The notes beneath the pieces were generated by a model. It was not told where the DNA came from and made no database searches. It worked only from the letters and a program-made list of their open reading frames with translations. DNA of 64,000 bases from Petrimonas sp. IBARAKI (GTDB lineage: Bacteria; Bacteroidota; Bacteroidia; Bacteroidales; Dysgonomonadaceae): the NCBI GenBank assembly GCA_002356435.2, contig AP018040.2, positions 1,426,001 through 1,490,000 of the forward strand, written 5' to 3'. Shown here piece after piece: positions 17,096 through 26,535 of the stretch (the stretch's first letter is position 1; each line of letters begins with the position of its first letter). The translations under genes were made by a program, and so were the position numbers.

Positions 17096-17992
17096 ATGAA
17101 AAAAATCAGAGCTGCCGTTATCGGTTACGGCAATATTGGGAAATACGTAATGGAATCGTTGATCGATGCCCCGGATTTTGAAATTACGGGAGTTGTGCGT
17201 CGTGATGCAACGAATGTGCCTGCCGAGCTGAAAGGATTTGAAGTCGTAAATTCGATATCGCAATTGAAAAATACGGATGTTGCGTTACTCTGTACCCCTA
17301 CGCGAAGCGTGGAGAAATTTGCTAAAGAATGTCTGGCGTTAGGAATTAACACGGTGGACAGTTATGATATTCACGGAGGCATTGTAGATTTACGCCATTC
17401 GTTAAACGACGTTGCGAAACAACACAATGCCGTTTCTATCGTTTCCGCCGGATGGGATCCTGGAAGCGATTCCGTTGTCCGCACGTTGATGGAGGCCATG
17501 GCGCCAAAGGGAATAACTTATACCAATTTCGGCCCGGGAATGAGCATGGGACATACGGTAGCTGTAAAAGCGATTGAGGGTGTTAAAGCGGCACTTTCAA
17601 TGACTATTCCAACCGGAACGGGAGTTCATCGCCGGATGGTTTACATCGAGCTGAATGATGGTTATGATTTTGACCAGGTAGCTAAAGCCATTCAATCCGA
17701 TGATTACTTCGCACACGATGAAACACACGTTTTCCGGGTAGAGAACGTGGAAGCATTAAAAGATATGGGACACGGCGTGTTGATGGAACGTAAAGGGGTA
17801 TCCGGAAATACACAGAACCAGCTTTTCAGGTTCGATATGCGCATAAACAACCCCGCGTTGACCGCACAGGTAATGGTCGGGTGTGCCAGGGCTGCTGTGA
17901 AACAAAAGCCGGGTGCCTATACATTAATAGAAATACCTGTTGTAGACCTTCTTCCAGGCGACAGGGAAAAATGGATTAAGAAATTGGTTTAA
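17096..17992 (+). CDS. ddh: meso-Diaminopimelate D-dehydrogenase
   Basis: The 298-residue protein opens KKIRAAVIGYGNIGKYVMES, an NADP-binding Rossmann motif of the Ddh family, and has SYDIHGGIVDLRHSLNDVAK, SAGWDPGSDSVVRTL and FGPGMSMGHTVAVKAI, the substrate-pocket blocks of the enzyme. It makes meso-diaminopimelate directly from tetrahydrodipicolinate, ammonia and NADPH for lysine and peptidoglycan synthesis. I chose the ATG at 17096 because the upstream 19 residues cover the promoter box. lgt follows after 31 bases, but with its own -7 box. Confidence 0.95.
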   Translation: MKKIRAAVIGYGNIGKYVMESLIDAPDFEITGVVRRDATNVPAELKGFEVVNSISQLKNTDVALLCTPTRSVEKFAKECLALGINTVDSYDIHGGIVDLRHSLNDVAKQHNAVSIVSAGWDPGSDSVVRTLMEAMAPKGITYTNFGPGMSMGHTVAVKAIEGVKAALSMTIPTGTGVHRRMVYIELNDGYDFDQVAKAIQSDDYFAHDETHVFRVENVEALKDMGHGVLMERKGVSGNTQNQLFRFDMRINNPALTAQVMVGCARAAVKQKPGAYTLIEIPVVDLLPGDREKWIKKLV

Positions 17993-17998
17993 TTTTCT

Positions 17999-18006
17999 TA
18001 TCTTTG
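17999..18006 (+). promoter_or_regulatory. -7 promoter box for lgt
   Basis: TATCTTTG (TAnnTTTG) sits in the 31-base gap after the ddh stop, 17 bases before the lgt ATG. Confidence 0.45.
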
Positions 18007-18023
18007 CTCCAAATTCAACACAG

Positions 18024-18923
18024 ATGAATACATTATTAACCGTAACATGGAATGTAGATCCTACAATTTTTACTGTTTTAAGCCGTGAAATCCGTTGGTA
18101 CGGATTACTTTGGGTTATCGGGTTAATTGTGGCCGTGTACATTGTACAGAGAATCTACAAGAGTGAAAAACTTCCCGAAAAGTGGTTCGATTCACTTTTT
18201 GTCTACATGATGCTTGGGATCATTCTTGGTGCCCGGTTGGGACACTGTTTGTTTTACGAACCGGAATATTACCTGGCAAACCCCGTGGAGATGTTGAAAA
18301 TCTGGGAAGGAGGGTTGGCAAGTCACGGAGGGGTCATCGGCATTATTATTGCCGTTTGGCTGTATTCAAAAAGGGTCACCAAAAAGAGCATGCTTTGGAC
18401 TTTCGACCGGGTAATGGTCCCCACAGGGTTCACCGCTGCGATGATTCGTTTTGGGAACCTGATGAATCACGAGATTTACGGCGGCCCCACCGATCTGCCT
18501 TGGGGATTCCGTTTTATTGATAATGTGGGATTATGGATGCGCGGCGCAGAACCGGTCTATACAGAACCTTCTCATCCCACGCAAATTTACGAAGCCTTGA
18601 TATACCTTCTCGTTTTCGGAATTACCATGTATATGTACTGGAAAACGAACGCCAAAAATCGACAGGGATTGATTCTTGGTGTAGGCATTGCATTGATTTT
18701 TATAGCCAGGTTTTTTATTGAATTTGTTAAAAATGTACAAGTGGATTCCGAAATTGCCATGCGTGAAAATACAGGATTAATCCTCGGGCAATGGCTCAGC
18801 ATACCGTTTATTATCTGGGGATTGTGGCTGATTTGGCGGTCAATGAAAAGGAAAGCTGAACTTCCGGTTCAGAAAGAGAAGATCAATGCAGATTACAGCC
18901 AAAACGTTAAACCGAAGAAATAG
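18024..18923 (+). CDS. lgt: Prolipoprotein diacylglyceryl transferase
   Basis: The 299-residue inner-membrane protein has about seven hydrophobic segments. It has the Lgt signature RFGNLMNHEIYGGPTDLPWG, GGLASHGGVIGIIIAVW and EPSHPTQIYEALIYL. It moves a diacylglyceryl group from phosphatidylglycerol to the lipobox Cys of prelipoproteins, the step needed by the several lipoproteins in this window. The tail is basic and ends at 18923. An AT-rich 58-base spacer follows before the flavodiiron protein start. Confidence 0.96.
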   Translation: MNTLLTVTWNVDPTIFTVLSREIRWYGLLWVIGLIVAVYIVQRIYKSEKLPEKWFDSLFVYMMLGIILGARLGHCLFYEPEYYLANPVEMLKIWEGGLASHGGVIGIIIAVWLYSKRVTKKSMLWTFDRVMVPTGFTAAMIRFGNLMNHEIYGGPTDLPWGFRFIDNVGLWMRGAEPVYTEPSHPTQIYEALIYLLVFGITMYMYWKTNAKNRQGLILGVGIALIFIARFFIEFVKNVQVDSEIAMRENTGLILGQWLSIPFIIWGLWLIWRSMKRKAELPVQKEKINADYSQNVKPKK

Positions 18924-18981
18924 GGTTAAGAGCGAAGGAAATGAAGACGTTAAACTTTTAAACTGTAAACTTTATACTGTA

Positions 18982-20214
18982 ATGTACAAACCATTTGAAA
19001 TCAAAGAGAACCTGTTTTACGTCGGAGTAAACGATCGGACAAAACATCTTTTCGAAAATCTTTGGCCCTTACCAAAAGGAGTATCTTATAATTCGTACAT
19101 CATTAACGACGAAAAAATTGCGTTGATAGATACCGTGGATATCTGTTATGCAGATGTTTTTTTCAATAAAATCCGTTCCGTTTTAGGGGACAAGCAAATC
19201 GATTATCTTATCGTCAATCATATGGAGCCTGATCATTCCGGTTCCGTGGAACTGCTTAAGACCCGTTATCCCCAGATAAAAATAGTGGGAAACAGCCGTA
19301 CAGCGGAAATGCTGAAAGGGTATTACGGTATTACTGATAATGTAGTTGTCATAGAAGATAAAGAAGAACTGAACCTGGGAAAAAACAACCTTCAGTTTTA
19401 CCTGACCCCCATGGTCCATTGGCCGGAGACAATGATGACTTACGTAAAAGAATCAAAAACATTGTTCTCTGCAGATGCTTTCGGTACATTTGGCACTCTG
19501 GACGGAGGGGTAACGGATATACAACTCAATCCGGAGCGATACTGGGATGAAATGATCCGGTATTATTCCAACATCGTAGGGAAATTCGGATCTCCTGTAC
19601 AGGCTGCTCTGAAAAAACTGAGCGGGATGGGGATCGAGACAATTTGTTCTACTCACGGCCCCGTATGGACGCAACCCGATACCCTTGGGAAAGTGGTGTC
19701 GCTTTACGACCGGTTAAGCCGGTACGAGTCTGAAAACGGATTGGTCATTGCATACGGAAGCATGTACGGAAACACGGAACAATTGGCAGAAATCATTGCC
19801 GCAGCGGCAGCCGAAAACGGCGCCAGGAACATCATTATGCACAACGTTTCCAAGAGCCACGAGTCGGAAGTGTTGAGGGATATCTTTAAATATCGAGGGC
19901 TCATAATCGGCTCACCCACGTACAACAATAAACTTTACCCGGCTGTGGAAAGCTTGTTGTCGGCTTTACAAAACCGGAACGTGAAAAATAAATTTTTCAG
20001 TTTTTTCAGTGGACATACCTGGGCAGATGGAGCCAAAAGAGAGTTGAAAGCATTTGCTGAAGGCATGGAGTTCGAAACGATTTGTGAGTCGGTGGAGATG
20101 AAGCAGTCACTGAACAGAAACGTGATGGAAAATGCGTATGCGTTAGGTAAGGCTATGGCTGAGAGGCTTCATTCGGGCGATGCCGTCATACCGCATAAGA
20201 CTACCTGTCATTGA
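18982..20214 (+). CDS. FprA-type flavodiiron protein
   Basis: The protein has 410 residues from the ATG at 18982. The N-terminal MBL-like diiron domain has NHMEPDHSG (the H-x-E-x-D-H ligand set), then SADAFGTFG and STHGPVWT ligands. The C-terminal flavodoxin domain has YGSMYGNTEQLAEIIAAAA and SPTYNNKLYP. Such proteins reduce O2 to water or NO to N2O and protect anaerobes. The frame opens upstream to 18886, overlapping lgt, but the extension has no domain and the ATG at 18982 gives the usual N-terminus (YKPFEIKENLFYVGV). Confidence 0.94.
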   Translation: MYKPFEIKENLFYVGVNDRTKHLFENLWPLPKGVSYNSYIINDEKIALIDTVDICYADVFFNKIRSVLGDKQIDYLIVNHMEPDHSGSVELLKTRYPQIKIVGNSRTAEMLKGYYGITDNVVVIEDKEELNLGKNNLQFYLTPMVHWPETMMTYVKESKTLFSADAFGTFGTLDGGVTDIQLNPERYWDEMIRYYSNIVGKFGSPVQAALKKLSGMGIETICSTHGPVWTQPDTLGKVVSLYDRLSRYESENGLVIAYGSMYGNTEQLAEIIAAAAAENGARNIIMHNVSKSHESEVLRDIFKYRGLIIGSPTYNNKLYPAVESLLSALQNRNVKNKFFSFFSGHTWADGAKRELKAFAEGMEFETICESVEMKQSLNRNVMENAYALGKAMAERLHSGDAVIPHKTTCH

Positions 20215-20258
20215 CCATTAACGATTTGCAATTATAACTTATTATTTTTTAAAAATAT

Positions 20259-21068
20259 ATGCGACTAATTATTCAATCCGATGCCAACCAAATGGCACAG
20301 TGGGCAGCAAACTACATCGCTGCAAAAATTAACAAGGCGAATCCAACTTCGGAAAAACCCTTTGTATTGGGGCTTCCTACCGGTTCTTCACCGCTTTTGA
20401 CATACAAAGCGTTGATTAAGCTGTACGAGTCAGGCGTGGTGTCGTTTGAGAACGTGATAACTTTCAATATGGATGAATACATAGGTTTACCCAAAGACCA
20501 TCCGCAGAGCTATTACACGTTCATGTGGCAAAACTTTTTCAACCATATCGATATCAAGAAGGAAAATGTGCATATCCTCAACGGTATGGCGGAGGATCCG
20601 GAAGCCGAATGCAGGGCGTACGAAGATGCCATGAAAGATGCCGGTGGCGTAGACTTGTTCCTCGGTGGGATAGGCCCCGACGGACACATCGCCTTTAATG
20701 AGCCGGGGTCGTCACTTTCCTCACGTACACGAATAAAAACGCTCACAACCGATACCGTCATCGCCAATTCACGCTTTTTCGATAACGATGTGAACAAGGT
20801 GCCTAAGACGGCTCTCACAGTGGGAGTGGGGACGGTTCTCGATGCTAAAGAGGTGTTGATTCTGGTGAACGGCCATCACAAAGCGCGTGCACTGTATCAT
20901 GCTGTTGAGGGCCCCATCAACCAGATGTGGACGATCAGCGCGCTGCAGTTGCATCAAAAAGGGATTATCGTCTGCGATTACGATGCCTGTGCCGAACTGA
21001 GAGTAGGCACTTATAAGTATTTTCTGGATATTGAACACGACAATTTAGATCCCGAATCATTGTTATAA
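20259..21068 (+). CDS. nagB: Glucosamine-6-phosphate deaminase
   Basis: The 269-residue protein is colinear with Nag[20 protein letters not shown] near the N-terminus, [18 protein letters not shown], then [20 protein letters not shown] with the active-site Asp, His and Glu. It turns glucosamine-6-phosphate into fructose-6-phosphate and ammonia, for amino-sugar breakdown. The ATG at 20259 follows an AT-rich leader. Alkaline phosphatase follows after 11 bases, so the two may be co-transcribed, although they have no obvious shared pathway. Confidence 0.96.
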   Translation: MRLIIQSDANQMAQWAANYIAAKINKANPTSEKPFVLGLPTGSSPLLTYKALIKLYESGVVSFENVITFNMDEYIGLPKDHPQSYYTFMWQNFFNHIDIKKENVHILNGMAEDPEAECRAYEDAMKDAGGVDLFLGGIGPDGHIAFNEPGSSLSSRTRIKTLTTDTVIANSRFFDNDVNKVPKTALTVGVGTVLDAKEVLILVNGHHKARALYHAVEGPINQMWTISALQLHQKGIIVCDYDACAELRVGTYKYFLDIEHDNLDPESLL

Positions 21069-21079
21069 CAAAGTAGATT

Positions 21080-22225
21080 ATGAAACAACGACAGGTAACA
21101 ATCGCATTGGCTGCGGGAGTGATGTTGCTTTGTAGCTTCAGCTCTTTTGCACAGGAAAAAACCAAAGACGTTACGTTGTATCAGGGTGGGGAAGCGTATG
21201 CCGTTAAATCCTTCCCCTCGTCATTCGTAAACAAAACACCGAAGAACGTTATTCTTTTTATTGGGGATGGGATGGGAGTTTCGCAACTTTTTGCGGGGCT
21301 CACCGCAAATAGGGGAAGTTTGTTTATCGAAAATTGTAAATATATCGGGTTCTCAAAAACTTCGTCGGCCGACCGGTACGTAACCGACTCGGCAGCAGGA
21401 GCCACTGCCATTTCCACGGGAACCAAAACCTACAATGGAGCTATAGGTGTGGGGCCCGATAAGAACCCGATAAAAACAATTCTTGAAGAAGCGTCGGAAC
21501 AGGGAAAAGCGACCGGACTGGTATCCACCTCTTCCATTACCCACGCAACACCGGCATCCTTCATAGCACATCAGCCGAGCAGAAGCCAGGAGGAAGATAT
21601 TGCTACCGACTTTCTCAAAACCGATATTGATGTTTTTATCGGTGGAGGGTATGATTTCTTCGCTAACAGAGCGGACGGGCGTAACCTGTTGCATGACCTT
21701 GTCCGTAAAGGCTATGCCGTAGAAAGGGAGTTAAGCGGAATTGAAAATTTCAAAGGGAAAAAATTAGCCGGCCTAACGGCGCCAAAAGGGAATCCGCGCG
21801 TATCGGAACGCGGGAATATGCTCCCGGTTTCCACACAAACAGCTATTCGTGTTTTGCAGCAGAATGAAAAAGGTTTTTTTCTGATGGTGGAAGGTTCATT
21901 TATCGATTCTGGCGGCCACGGAAATAACACCGTTCAAGTGGTTGAAGAGGTGTTGGACTTTGACCAGGCCGTAGGTAAAGCGCTTGAATTTGCTGCCGGT
22001 AACGGGGAAACGTTAGTTATCGTTACTGCTGACCACGAGACCGGAGGGATGGCTATTCTTGATGGTTCCGTTGAAACGGGAATGGTAAAGGGTGGCTATG
22101 CAACGGGCGGACATACGGGAGTCATGGTTCCCATCTTTGCTTACGGCCCGGGAGCATCGGAGTTTATCGGAATTATGGAAAATACCGATATTCATGCCAA
22201 AATCCGGAATTTTTTGTTGAAATAA
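21080..22225 (+). CDS. Alkaline phosphatase, secreted
   Basis: The 381-residue protein has a signal peptide (ALAAGVMLLCSFSSFAQ). Active-site motifs are present: FIGDGMGVSQL (metal Asp), VTDSAAGATAISTGTK (nucleophile Ser in DSA), SFIDSGGHGNN, TADHETGG and TGGHTG (metal ligands). It is shorter than E. coli PhoA (about 450 residues) but has the full metal site. It should release phosphate from monoesters in the periplasm, fitting the phosphate uptake genes at the left end of the window, though they are not linked. It converges with the hypothetical gene at 22242. Confidence 0.94.
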   Translation: MKQRQVTIALAAGVMLLCSFSSFAQEKTKDVTLYQGGEAYAVKSFPSSFVNKTPKNVILFIGDGMGVSQLFAGLTANRGSLFIENCKYIGFSKTSSADRYVTDSAAGATAISTGTKTYNGAIGVGPDKNPIKTILEEASEQGKATGLVSTSSITHATPASFIAHQPSRSQEEDIATDFLKTDIDVFIGGGYDFFANRADGRNLLHDLVRKGYAVERELSGIENFKGKKLAGLTAPKGNPRVSERGNMLPVSTQTAIRVLQQNEKGFFLMVEGSFIDSGGHGNNTVQVVEEVLDFDQAVGKALEFAAGNGETLVIVTADHETGGMAILDGSVETGMVKGGYATGGHTGVMVPIFAYGPGASEFIGIMENTDIHAKIRNFLLK

Positions 22226-22241
22226 AAGCTTCGGGATAATT

Positions 22242-22802
22242 TCAGAAAATAGTTATCCTTACACCAGGGGTATGCCCCTTTATATCGGTAAGTTTACCGT
22301 TAAAGAAACTGTATTCAAACAAGGTGTCTCCTACGCGTGATATTTTGTTTGTACGGAAGTCATATTCTATGCGGTAATTCCCGATCCGGATAATTCTTCC
22401 TGAACTGAAATCATATTCAATCCTGTGCGGTCCCACCTGTTTCAACCTATCCGTGGAAAACTCGTATTCCAGGTCATAAGGACCTATCTTTCTTAACTTT
22501 CCACTCATATTGTCATACAGTCGGACTCCATTTCTTCTCAAGACCTCGAAATTATCCAACATGCCGTTATGTATGCTGAACAGTAAATCATCGTTGATGA
22601 TTATTTCAGCCGACATTCCGCTTCCGGATTCATTAATTTCTATATCCGCGGGATTTTCAGTTTGGTGGGCATATTCCCATGTCCCGTCGTCGTATAGAAA
22701 TACTTTAGTGCCGTCCCGGGTGTATGCTGTCTGTTGTGCATTTGCTTGAGCGCAGAATAACGGCAATAATAGTATAATCAGTAGTTTAAATGATATTTTC
22801 AT
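22242..22802 (-). CDS. Secreted protein with short beta-type sequence repeats, function unknown
   Basis: The 186-residue protein has a signal peptide (LLIILLLPLFCAQANAQ) and then an early YTRDGTKVFLYDDGTWEYA stretch. The second half is built from five degenerate repeats of roughly 14-20 residues of the type IG-Y-IEYDF-GRI, for example VGPHRIEYDFSSGRIIRIG and IGNYRIEYDFRTNKISRVG. The pattern suggests stacked beta hairpins, like MORN- or YD-type repeats. I do not recognise a named family or partner. The protein should be periplasmic. Confidence 0.75.
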   Translation of the reverse strand: MKISFKLLIILLLPLFCAQANAQQTAYTRDGTKVFLYDDGTWEYAHQTENPADIEINESGSGMSAEIIINDDLLFSIHNGMLDNFEVLRRNGVRLYDNMSGKLRKIGPYDLEYEFSTDRLKQVGPHRIEYDFSSGRIIRIGNYRIEYDFRTNKISRVGDTLFEYSFFNGKLTDIKGHTPGVRITIF

Positions 22803-22847
22803 GCGGTTCTAATGTTGTAATTGTATGTCATCCGGGACACAAGAAAC

Positions 22848-23444
22848 TCAGTCTCCCTGATGTGATGCTAATTTTCTTTTTTTGAGCAAATTTTTATATA
22901 CCAGCCGCAATACAACCACCACAAAAATGACCAGGATAACGGCAACCAGGATGGGCGTGAACAGCGACAGGATTGAAAAACCGGTGGCGGCGACGCCTTC
23001 TCCGGTTGAAACGACGGGATTTCCTGCCCCGGCAGTGAATTTAGTCGATAGAAGGCGGGTTACGGCACTTCCGCTTTGAATGGTGGCAGCTGCTCCCCCG
23101 CCCACGACAAACCCTACTATCCATTTCATCCACTCACTGTCGGAAGGGAAAACCGATGTCATCAACAGCGTGCCTGCTGCCACTGATAAAGGCGTGGCTA
23201 TACTGTCCAGCAAGTTGTCAACAAAAGGAATATAATACGCCAATACTTCAACGACAGCCGCAACGCCAAAGCTTAACAATGCCGGAACAGAACTCATCCA
23301 CGAAAAGCTCTCCCCCAACGGCAAAATCCCAAAATGCGAAGCCAATCCGGCAACCAGAAGCGGTATGAACACCCGGAACCCGGTACTGGCACTCAATCCG
23401 ATGCCGAGCGCCACGGCACTGATGGTTTCTACGTTTAATTCCAT
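22848..23444 (-). CDS. DUF4126 family membrane protein
   Basis: The 198-residue hydrophobic protein has about five membrane segments. Blocks GLSASTGFRVFIPLLVAGLA, DNLLDSIATPLSVAAGTLL and GGGAAATIQSGSAVTRLLST match the DUF4126 family, whose function is unknown. The last 20 residues after the final membrane segment are basic (KNLLKKRKLASH). It lies upstream of the repeat-containing secreted protein on the same strand (45-base gap), but I see no functional link. Confidence 0.82.
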   Translation of the reverse strand: MELNVETISAVALGIGLSASTGFRVFIPLLVAGLASHFGILPLGESFSWMSSVPALLSFGVAAVVEVLAYYIPFVDNLLDSIATPLSVAAGTLLMTSVFPSDSEWMKWIVGFVVGGGAAATIQSGSAVTRLLSTKFTAGAGNPVVSTGEGVAATGFSILSLFTPILVAVILVIFVVVVLRLVYKNLLKKRKLASHQGD

Positions 23445-23501
23445 AGTTAAAGGAGGTGTTTTTAAAAGTTTTCCGTATGCTTAAAACGTTTTTTTGACTT
23501 A

Positions 23502-23840
23502 CTAAAAACCTTTTGGTTTAACACCACATGCGTCTCCCGTGGGCTCATCATCTGTGCGGTGCCAGATATCCTTGAACCCTTCGGGGTTTCGCCGGAATTT
23601 TGCCAGGATATACGAACACGACGGAATGACTTTATATCCGTTTTTGCGGGCATACTTTACCAGCTCATCAAACAATTTGCCGGCAATTCCCTGCCCTTCC
23701 AGTTCGGGACGGACGCCGGTGTGATAAGCGTTTAAAAGATTGTTTTTCACTTCAAAATCGAGTTCGGCAATCTGCCTGCCTTCTTTCTCGATAAAAAAAC
23801 TTCCTGTGCCGTTGCTGTTGCTTTTAAATTGTATATCCAT
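23502..23840 (-). CDS. Small GNAT-type N-acetyltransferase (YjdJ-like)
   Basis: The 112-residue protein has the compact GNAT fold of the Gcn5-related N-acetyltransferase-like family: EGQGIAGKLFDELVKYARK is the acetyl-CoA-binding Q/R-x-x-G-x-G/A segment and helix, followed by GYKVIPSCSYILAKFRRNP. Small members of this family in bacteria have unclear substrates. The C-terminal 20 residues (TDDEPTGDACGVKPKGF) are a polar tail. The start is ATG at 23840, next to the divergent esterase. Confidence 0.82.
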   Translation of the reverse strand: MDIQFKSNSNGTGSFFIEKEGRQIAELDFEVKNNLLNAYHTGVRPELEGQGIAGKLFDELVKYARKNGYKVIPSCSYILAKFRRNPEGFKDIWHRTDDEPTGDACGVKPKGF

Positions 23841-23953
23841 TTCTTTAAATCATTAATTTCAGGTATAACAATTGCTTCGTCAATGGGTTCAAAAAATTCA
23901 TGTCAATTGCGGTCAAATGGTTATCTTTGGAAAAAATTTATTCACACACGATC

Positions 23954-24817
23954 ATGATAAAACGTCTTTCATTCAGCAGCCTGTTTTTAATAGGGTTATC
24001 AGCAGTGCTTTACGCTTCAAAAGTAGATACGGTCAATGTCTTCAGCCCCTCTATGCAAAAAGAAATCAAAACGGTGGTAATCATTCCCGATGCTTATTCG
24101 CAAGAAACGGAATTTCCGGTTCTTTATTTGTTACACGGTTACAGTGACAATTACGGTGGGTGGGTTAACAAAGTGCCTGCGGTGAAAGAGTTGGCCGATT
24201 GGCACAATATGATTATCGTTTGTCCCGATGGAGCTTACGGGAGCTGGTATTTCGACAGTCCCGTGGATCCTGCATTTAAGTTTGAAACTTTTGTATCGAA
24301 AGAATTGGTGGATTGGGTGGACAAGAACTACAAGACCGTCCGAAAACGCGAAGGACGCGCCATTACCGGATTAAGTATGGGTGGCCACGGCGGATTGTAC
24401 CTGGGATTTCGCCATCAGGATGTCTACGGTGCTTGTGGAAGTATGAGTGGAGGAGTAGATATTCGTCCTTTTCCCAACAACTGGGATCTGGCAAAACGGT
24501 TAGGCACGCAACGTGAAAACCCCGATAACTGGGAGAAGAACACCGTAATGAATCAGTTGCATTTGCTTACGCCCAACTCCTCCAGAATAATAATCGATTG
24601 CGGTTCCGGTGATTTCTTTTACGAAGTAAACGTCAGGTTACATCAGGAACTTCTTTACCGGAATATACCCCACGATTTTATCTCGCGCCCCGGTGTACAT
24701 AACTGGGAATATTGGGCAAACGCCATTAAATACCAGGCGTTGTTTTTCAACGATTATTTTGATGCGGGGAAGGCATCATCTTCTCCATCTGCGAATACGC
24801 ATCGTGGAAGAAGATGA
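23954..24817 (+). CDS. Secreted esterase, alpha/beta-hydrolase fold (esterase D/tributyrin esterase-like)
   Basis: The protein has 287 residues from the ATG at 23954; a longer frame from 23900 lacks a sensible signal. A signal-like leader (SFSSLFLIGLSAVLYAS) is followed by FPVLYLLHGYSDNYGGW, the nucleophile elbow GLSMGGHGG, an acid in IIIDCGSGDFF and the late GVHNWEYW His. This is the catalytic triad layout of the esterase D / putative esterase family. It should hydrolyse acyl esters in the periplasm, for example on polysaccharides. Its 3' end overlaps the convergent MBL hydrolase gene by 71 bases. Confidence 0.88.
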   Translation: MIKRLSFSSLFLIGLSAVLYASKVDTVNVFSPSMQKEIKTVVIIPDAYSQETEFPVLYLLHGYSDNYGGWVNKVPAVKELADWHNMIIVCPDGAYGSWYFDSPVDPAFKFETFVSKELVDWVDKNYKTVRKREGRAITGLSMGGHGGLYLGFRHQDVYGACGSMSGGVDIRPFPNNWDLAKRLGTQRENPDNWEKNTVMNQLHLLTPNSSRIIIDCGSGDFFYEVNVRLHQELLYRNIPHDFISRPGVHNWEYWANAIKYQALFFNDYFDAGKASSSPSANTHRGRR

Positions 24818-25556
24818 GCGTCGCATTTTGGGCCTTAGCCTCGTCCAGAAAACGTTTTTTCTCTTCCATGGCCAGTGCGGCGTTATTGTCGTAGGCCGAT
24901 AACCAGCTTAGCGGCAGATGTGCCGAAGTAGGGACAACATCTGCGGGGAAAACGATTTTTTCTCCCTCATTTTCGAAAAAGAGGACTATCTGTCCGGGTG
25001 TATGTCCATCGTAGAGCTTGAGGGTTACGTTTTCACAGAGCGGTTGTTCCGATTCTATCAGCCGGAGTTGTCCTGCCTCGAAGACAGGTTCAATGTTTTC
25101 CTGGAAAAACGAAGCCGCTTCGTAAAGCATCGGTTTTCTGTAATTATCCCATTGCGCCCGACTCAGCCAGTAAGTGGCCCGGGGAAAAGCAGGGACAACC
25201 TCCTGTTTCCCGTTAAAAACCGTTCCTCCGCCGCAGTGATCAAAATGGAGGTGGGTAAGTACAACATCGGTTACTTCGTCAGGCGAATAGCCGATTTTTC
25301 CGATTTCTGCCCTCAGGTCTTTCAAATTGTGCGGCTGGTAGAACTTCAGCTTGTTCAATTGCTTGTCGCCAGCCCCACAATCTACCAGTATTTTATGTCG
25401 GTCGGTTTCAATGAAGAGGCATCGCATTGCCATCAGGCACATGTTGTTATGGTTGCTTGGATACCGTTTGTGCCAGTATTTTTTGGGTATGGGCCCAAAC
25501 ATGGCACCGCCATCTGCCCAGAAATAACCTGTTTCAATTATGTGGAAATTTGCCAT
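24747..25556 (-). CDS. MBL-fold metallo-hydrolase
   Basis: The protein has 269 residues from the ATG at 25556; a TTG seven codons upstream is possible but less likely. Metal motifs are VLTHLHFDHCGGGTVF (HxHxDH) with later DGHTPGQIVLFFE and FPADVVPT. The order and spacing fit the glyoxalase II-like/lactonase-like branch. There is no signal peptide, and the substrate is unknown. Its last 71 bases overlap the end of the esterase gene in the opposite sense, so the C-terminal sequence may not be strongly conserved. It is divergent from rfbD. Confidence 0.88.
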   Translation of the reverse strand: MANFHIIETGYFWADGGAMFGPIPKKYWHKRYPSNHNNMCLMAMRCLFIETDRHKILVDCGAGDKQLNKLKFYQPHNLKDLRAEIGKIGYSPDEVTDVVLTHLHFDHCGGGTVFNGKQEVVPAFPRATYWLSRAQWDNYRKPMLYEAASFFQENIEPVFEAGQLRLIESEQPLCENVTLKLYDGHTPGQIVLFFENEGEKIVFPADVVPTSAHLPLSWLSAYDNNAALAMEEKKRFLDEAKAQNATLIFFHDAYSQMEKMMPSPHQNNR

Positions 25557-25564
25557 TTTCGTAG

Positions 25565-25572
25565 TACTTTTG
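25565..25572 (+). promoter_or_regulatory. -7 promoter box for rfbD-prfC
   Basis: TACTTTTG (TAnnTTTG) lies 24 bases before the ATG at 25597, supporting that start for rfbD. Confidence 0.45.
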
Positions 25573-25596
25573 TGCAAAAGTAAAAAGAAAAGTGTA

Positions 25597-26535
25597 ATGG
25601 CTATCTACACAGGATCAAATAAACATCTTGGCGGAACGGAAACTGTTACCCGGAAACAGACCGTCTTTTACGGACTGGTTCAAAAAAACGTTTTGGTCAC
25701 CGGTGCAAACGGACAACTGGGACAAGAACTGAAACAACTGGCAGAAAAAACAAATTCCCCCTTTCGGTTTATCTATACCGACGCAGATGTGCTGGATATT
25801 ACCGATGCGGGGCAAGTACAGCACTTTGTATCGGAATACTCCATTGAGTACGTCATCAACTGTGCAGCCTATACGGCTGTGGATAAGGCTGAAGCCGATG
25901 AGGAAGTGGCGTACAGGATCAATTGCACCGGTGCGGAAAACCTGGCCAGGTCGGGTGCAAAAATAATTCATATCTCTACTGATTATGTGTTCGACGGCAC
26001 GGCCAGTACTCCCTATAAAGAGGATGCCTCCACGAATCCGTTGTCGGTTTACGGAAAATCGAAACTGAAGGGCGAAGAGGCGATTTGGGAGTTTGCCGAA
26101 GAGTGGATAATTATCCGTACTTCGTGGCTCTATTCCGAATTTGGAAACAATTTCGTGAAGACAATGCTCCGCCTCATGAATGAGCGCGATAAGCTAAACG
26201 TCGTTGCCGACCAATACGGAACACCTACCTACGCCGCCGACCTGGCAGAGATGATTCTGGTCATCCTTGAATGTGAGGAGTGGAAATCGGGCGTTTATCA
26301 TTTTTCCAACCTGGGGGAAACCACCTGGTTCAAATTTGCAGAAAAAATAAAAGAGTTGGCTGCCGTAGGCCGTTGCCGGTTAGATCCCGTTCCTGCCTGC
26401 GAATACAAAACAGCCGCTGTACGGCCAATGTACAGCGTATTGGATAAATCAAAAATTCAATCGGCTTTCCGTGTCGTTATTCCGCAATGGGAGAACGGGC
26501 TGGAGAGATGCATTGAAAAGCTTACAAATAGATGA
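25597..26535 (+). CDS. rfbD: dTDP-4-dehydrorhamnose reductase
   Basis: The extended SDR has the NAD(P)-binding [43 protein letters not shown] and the catalytic [11 protein letters not shown] (YxxxK). It makes dTDP-L-rhamnose from the 4-keto sugar for surface polysaccharide. From the ATG at 25597 it has 312 residues, about 25-30 more than usual, because of an N-terminal [20 protein letters not shown] stretch before the Rossmann fold; no internal ATG gives a more standard start. It overlaps prfC by ATGA, so the two are translationally coupled. The other rhamnose genes (rfbABC) are not in the window. Confidence 0.9.
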   Translation: MAIYTGSNKHLGGTETVTRKQTVFYGLVQKNVLVTGANGQLGQELKQLAEKTNSPFRFIYTDADVLDITDAGQVQHFVSEYSIEYVINCAAYTAVDKAEADEEVAYRINCTGAENLARSGAKIIHISTDYVFDGTASTPYKEDASTNPLSVYGKSKLKGEEAIWEFAEEWIIIRTSWLYSEFGNNFVKTMLRLMNERDKLNVVADQYGTPTYAADLAEMILVILECEEWKSGVYHFSNLGETTWFKFAEKIKELAAVGRCRLDPVPACEYKTAAVRPMYSVLDKSKIQSAFRVVIPQWENGLERCIEKLTNR

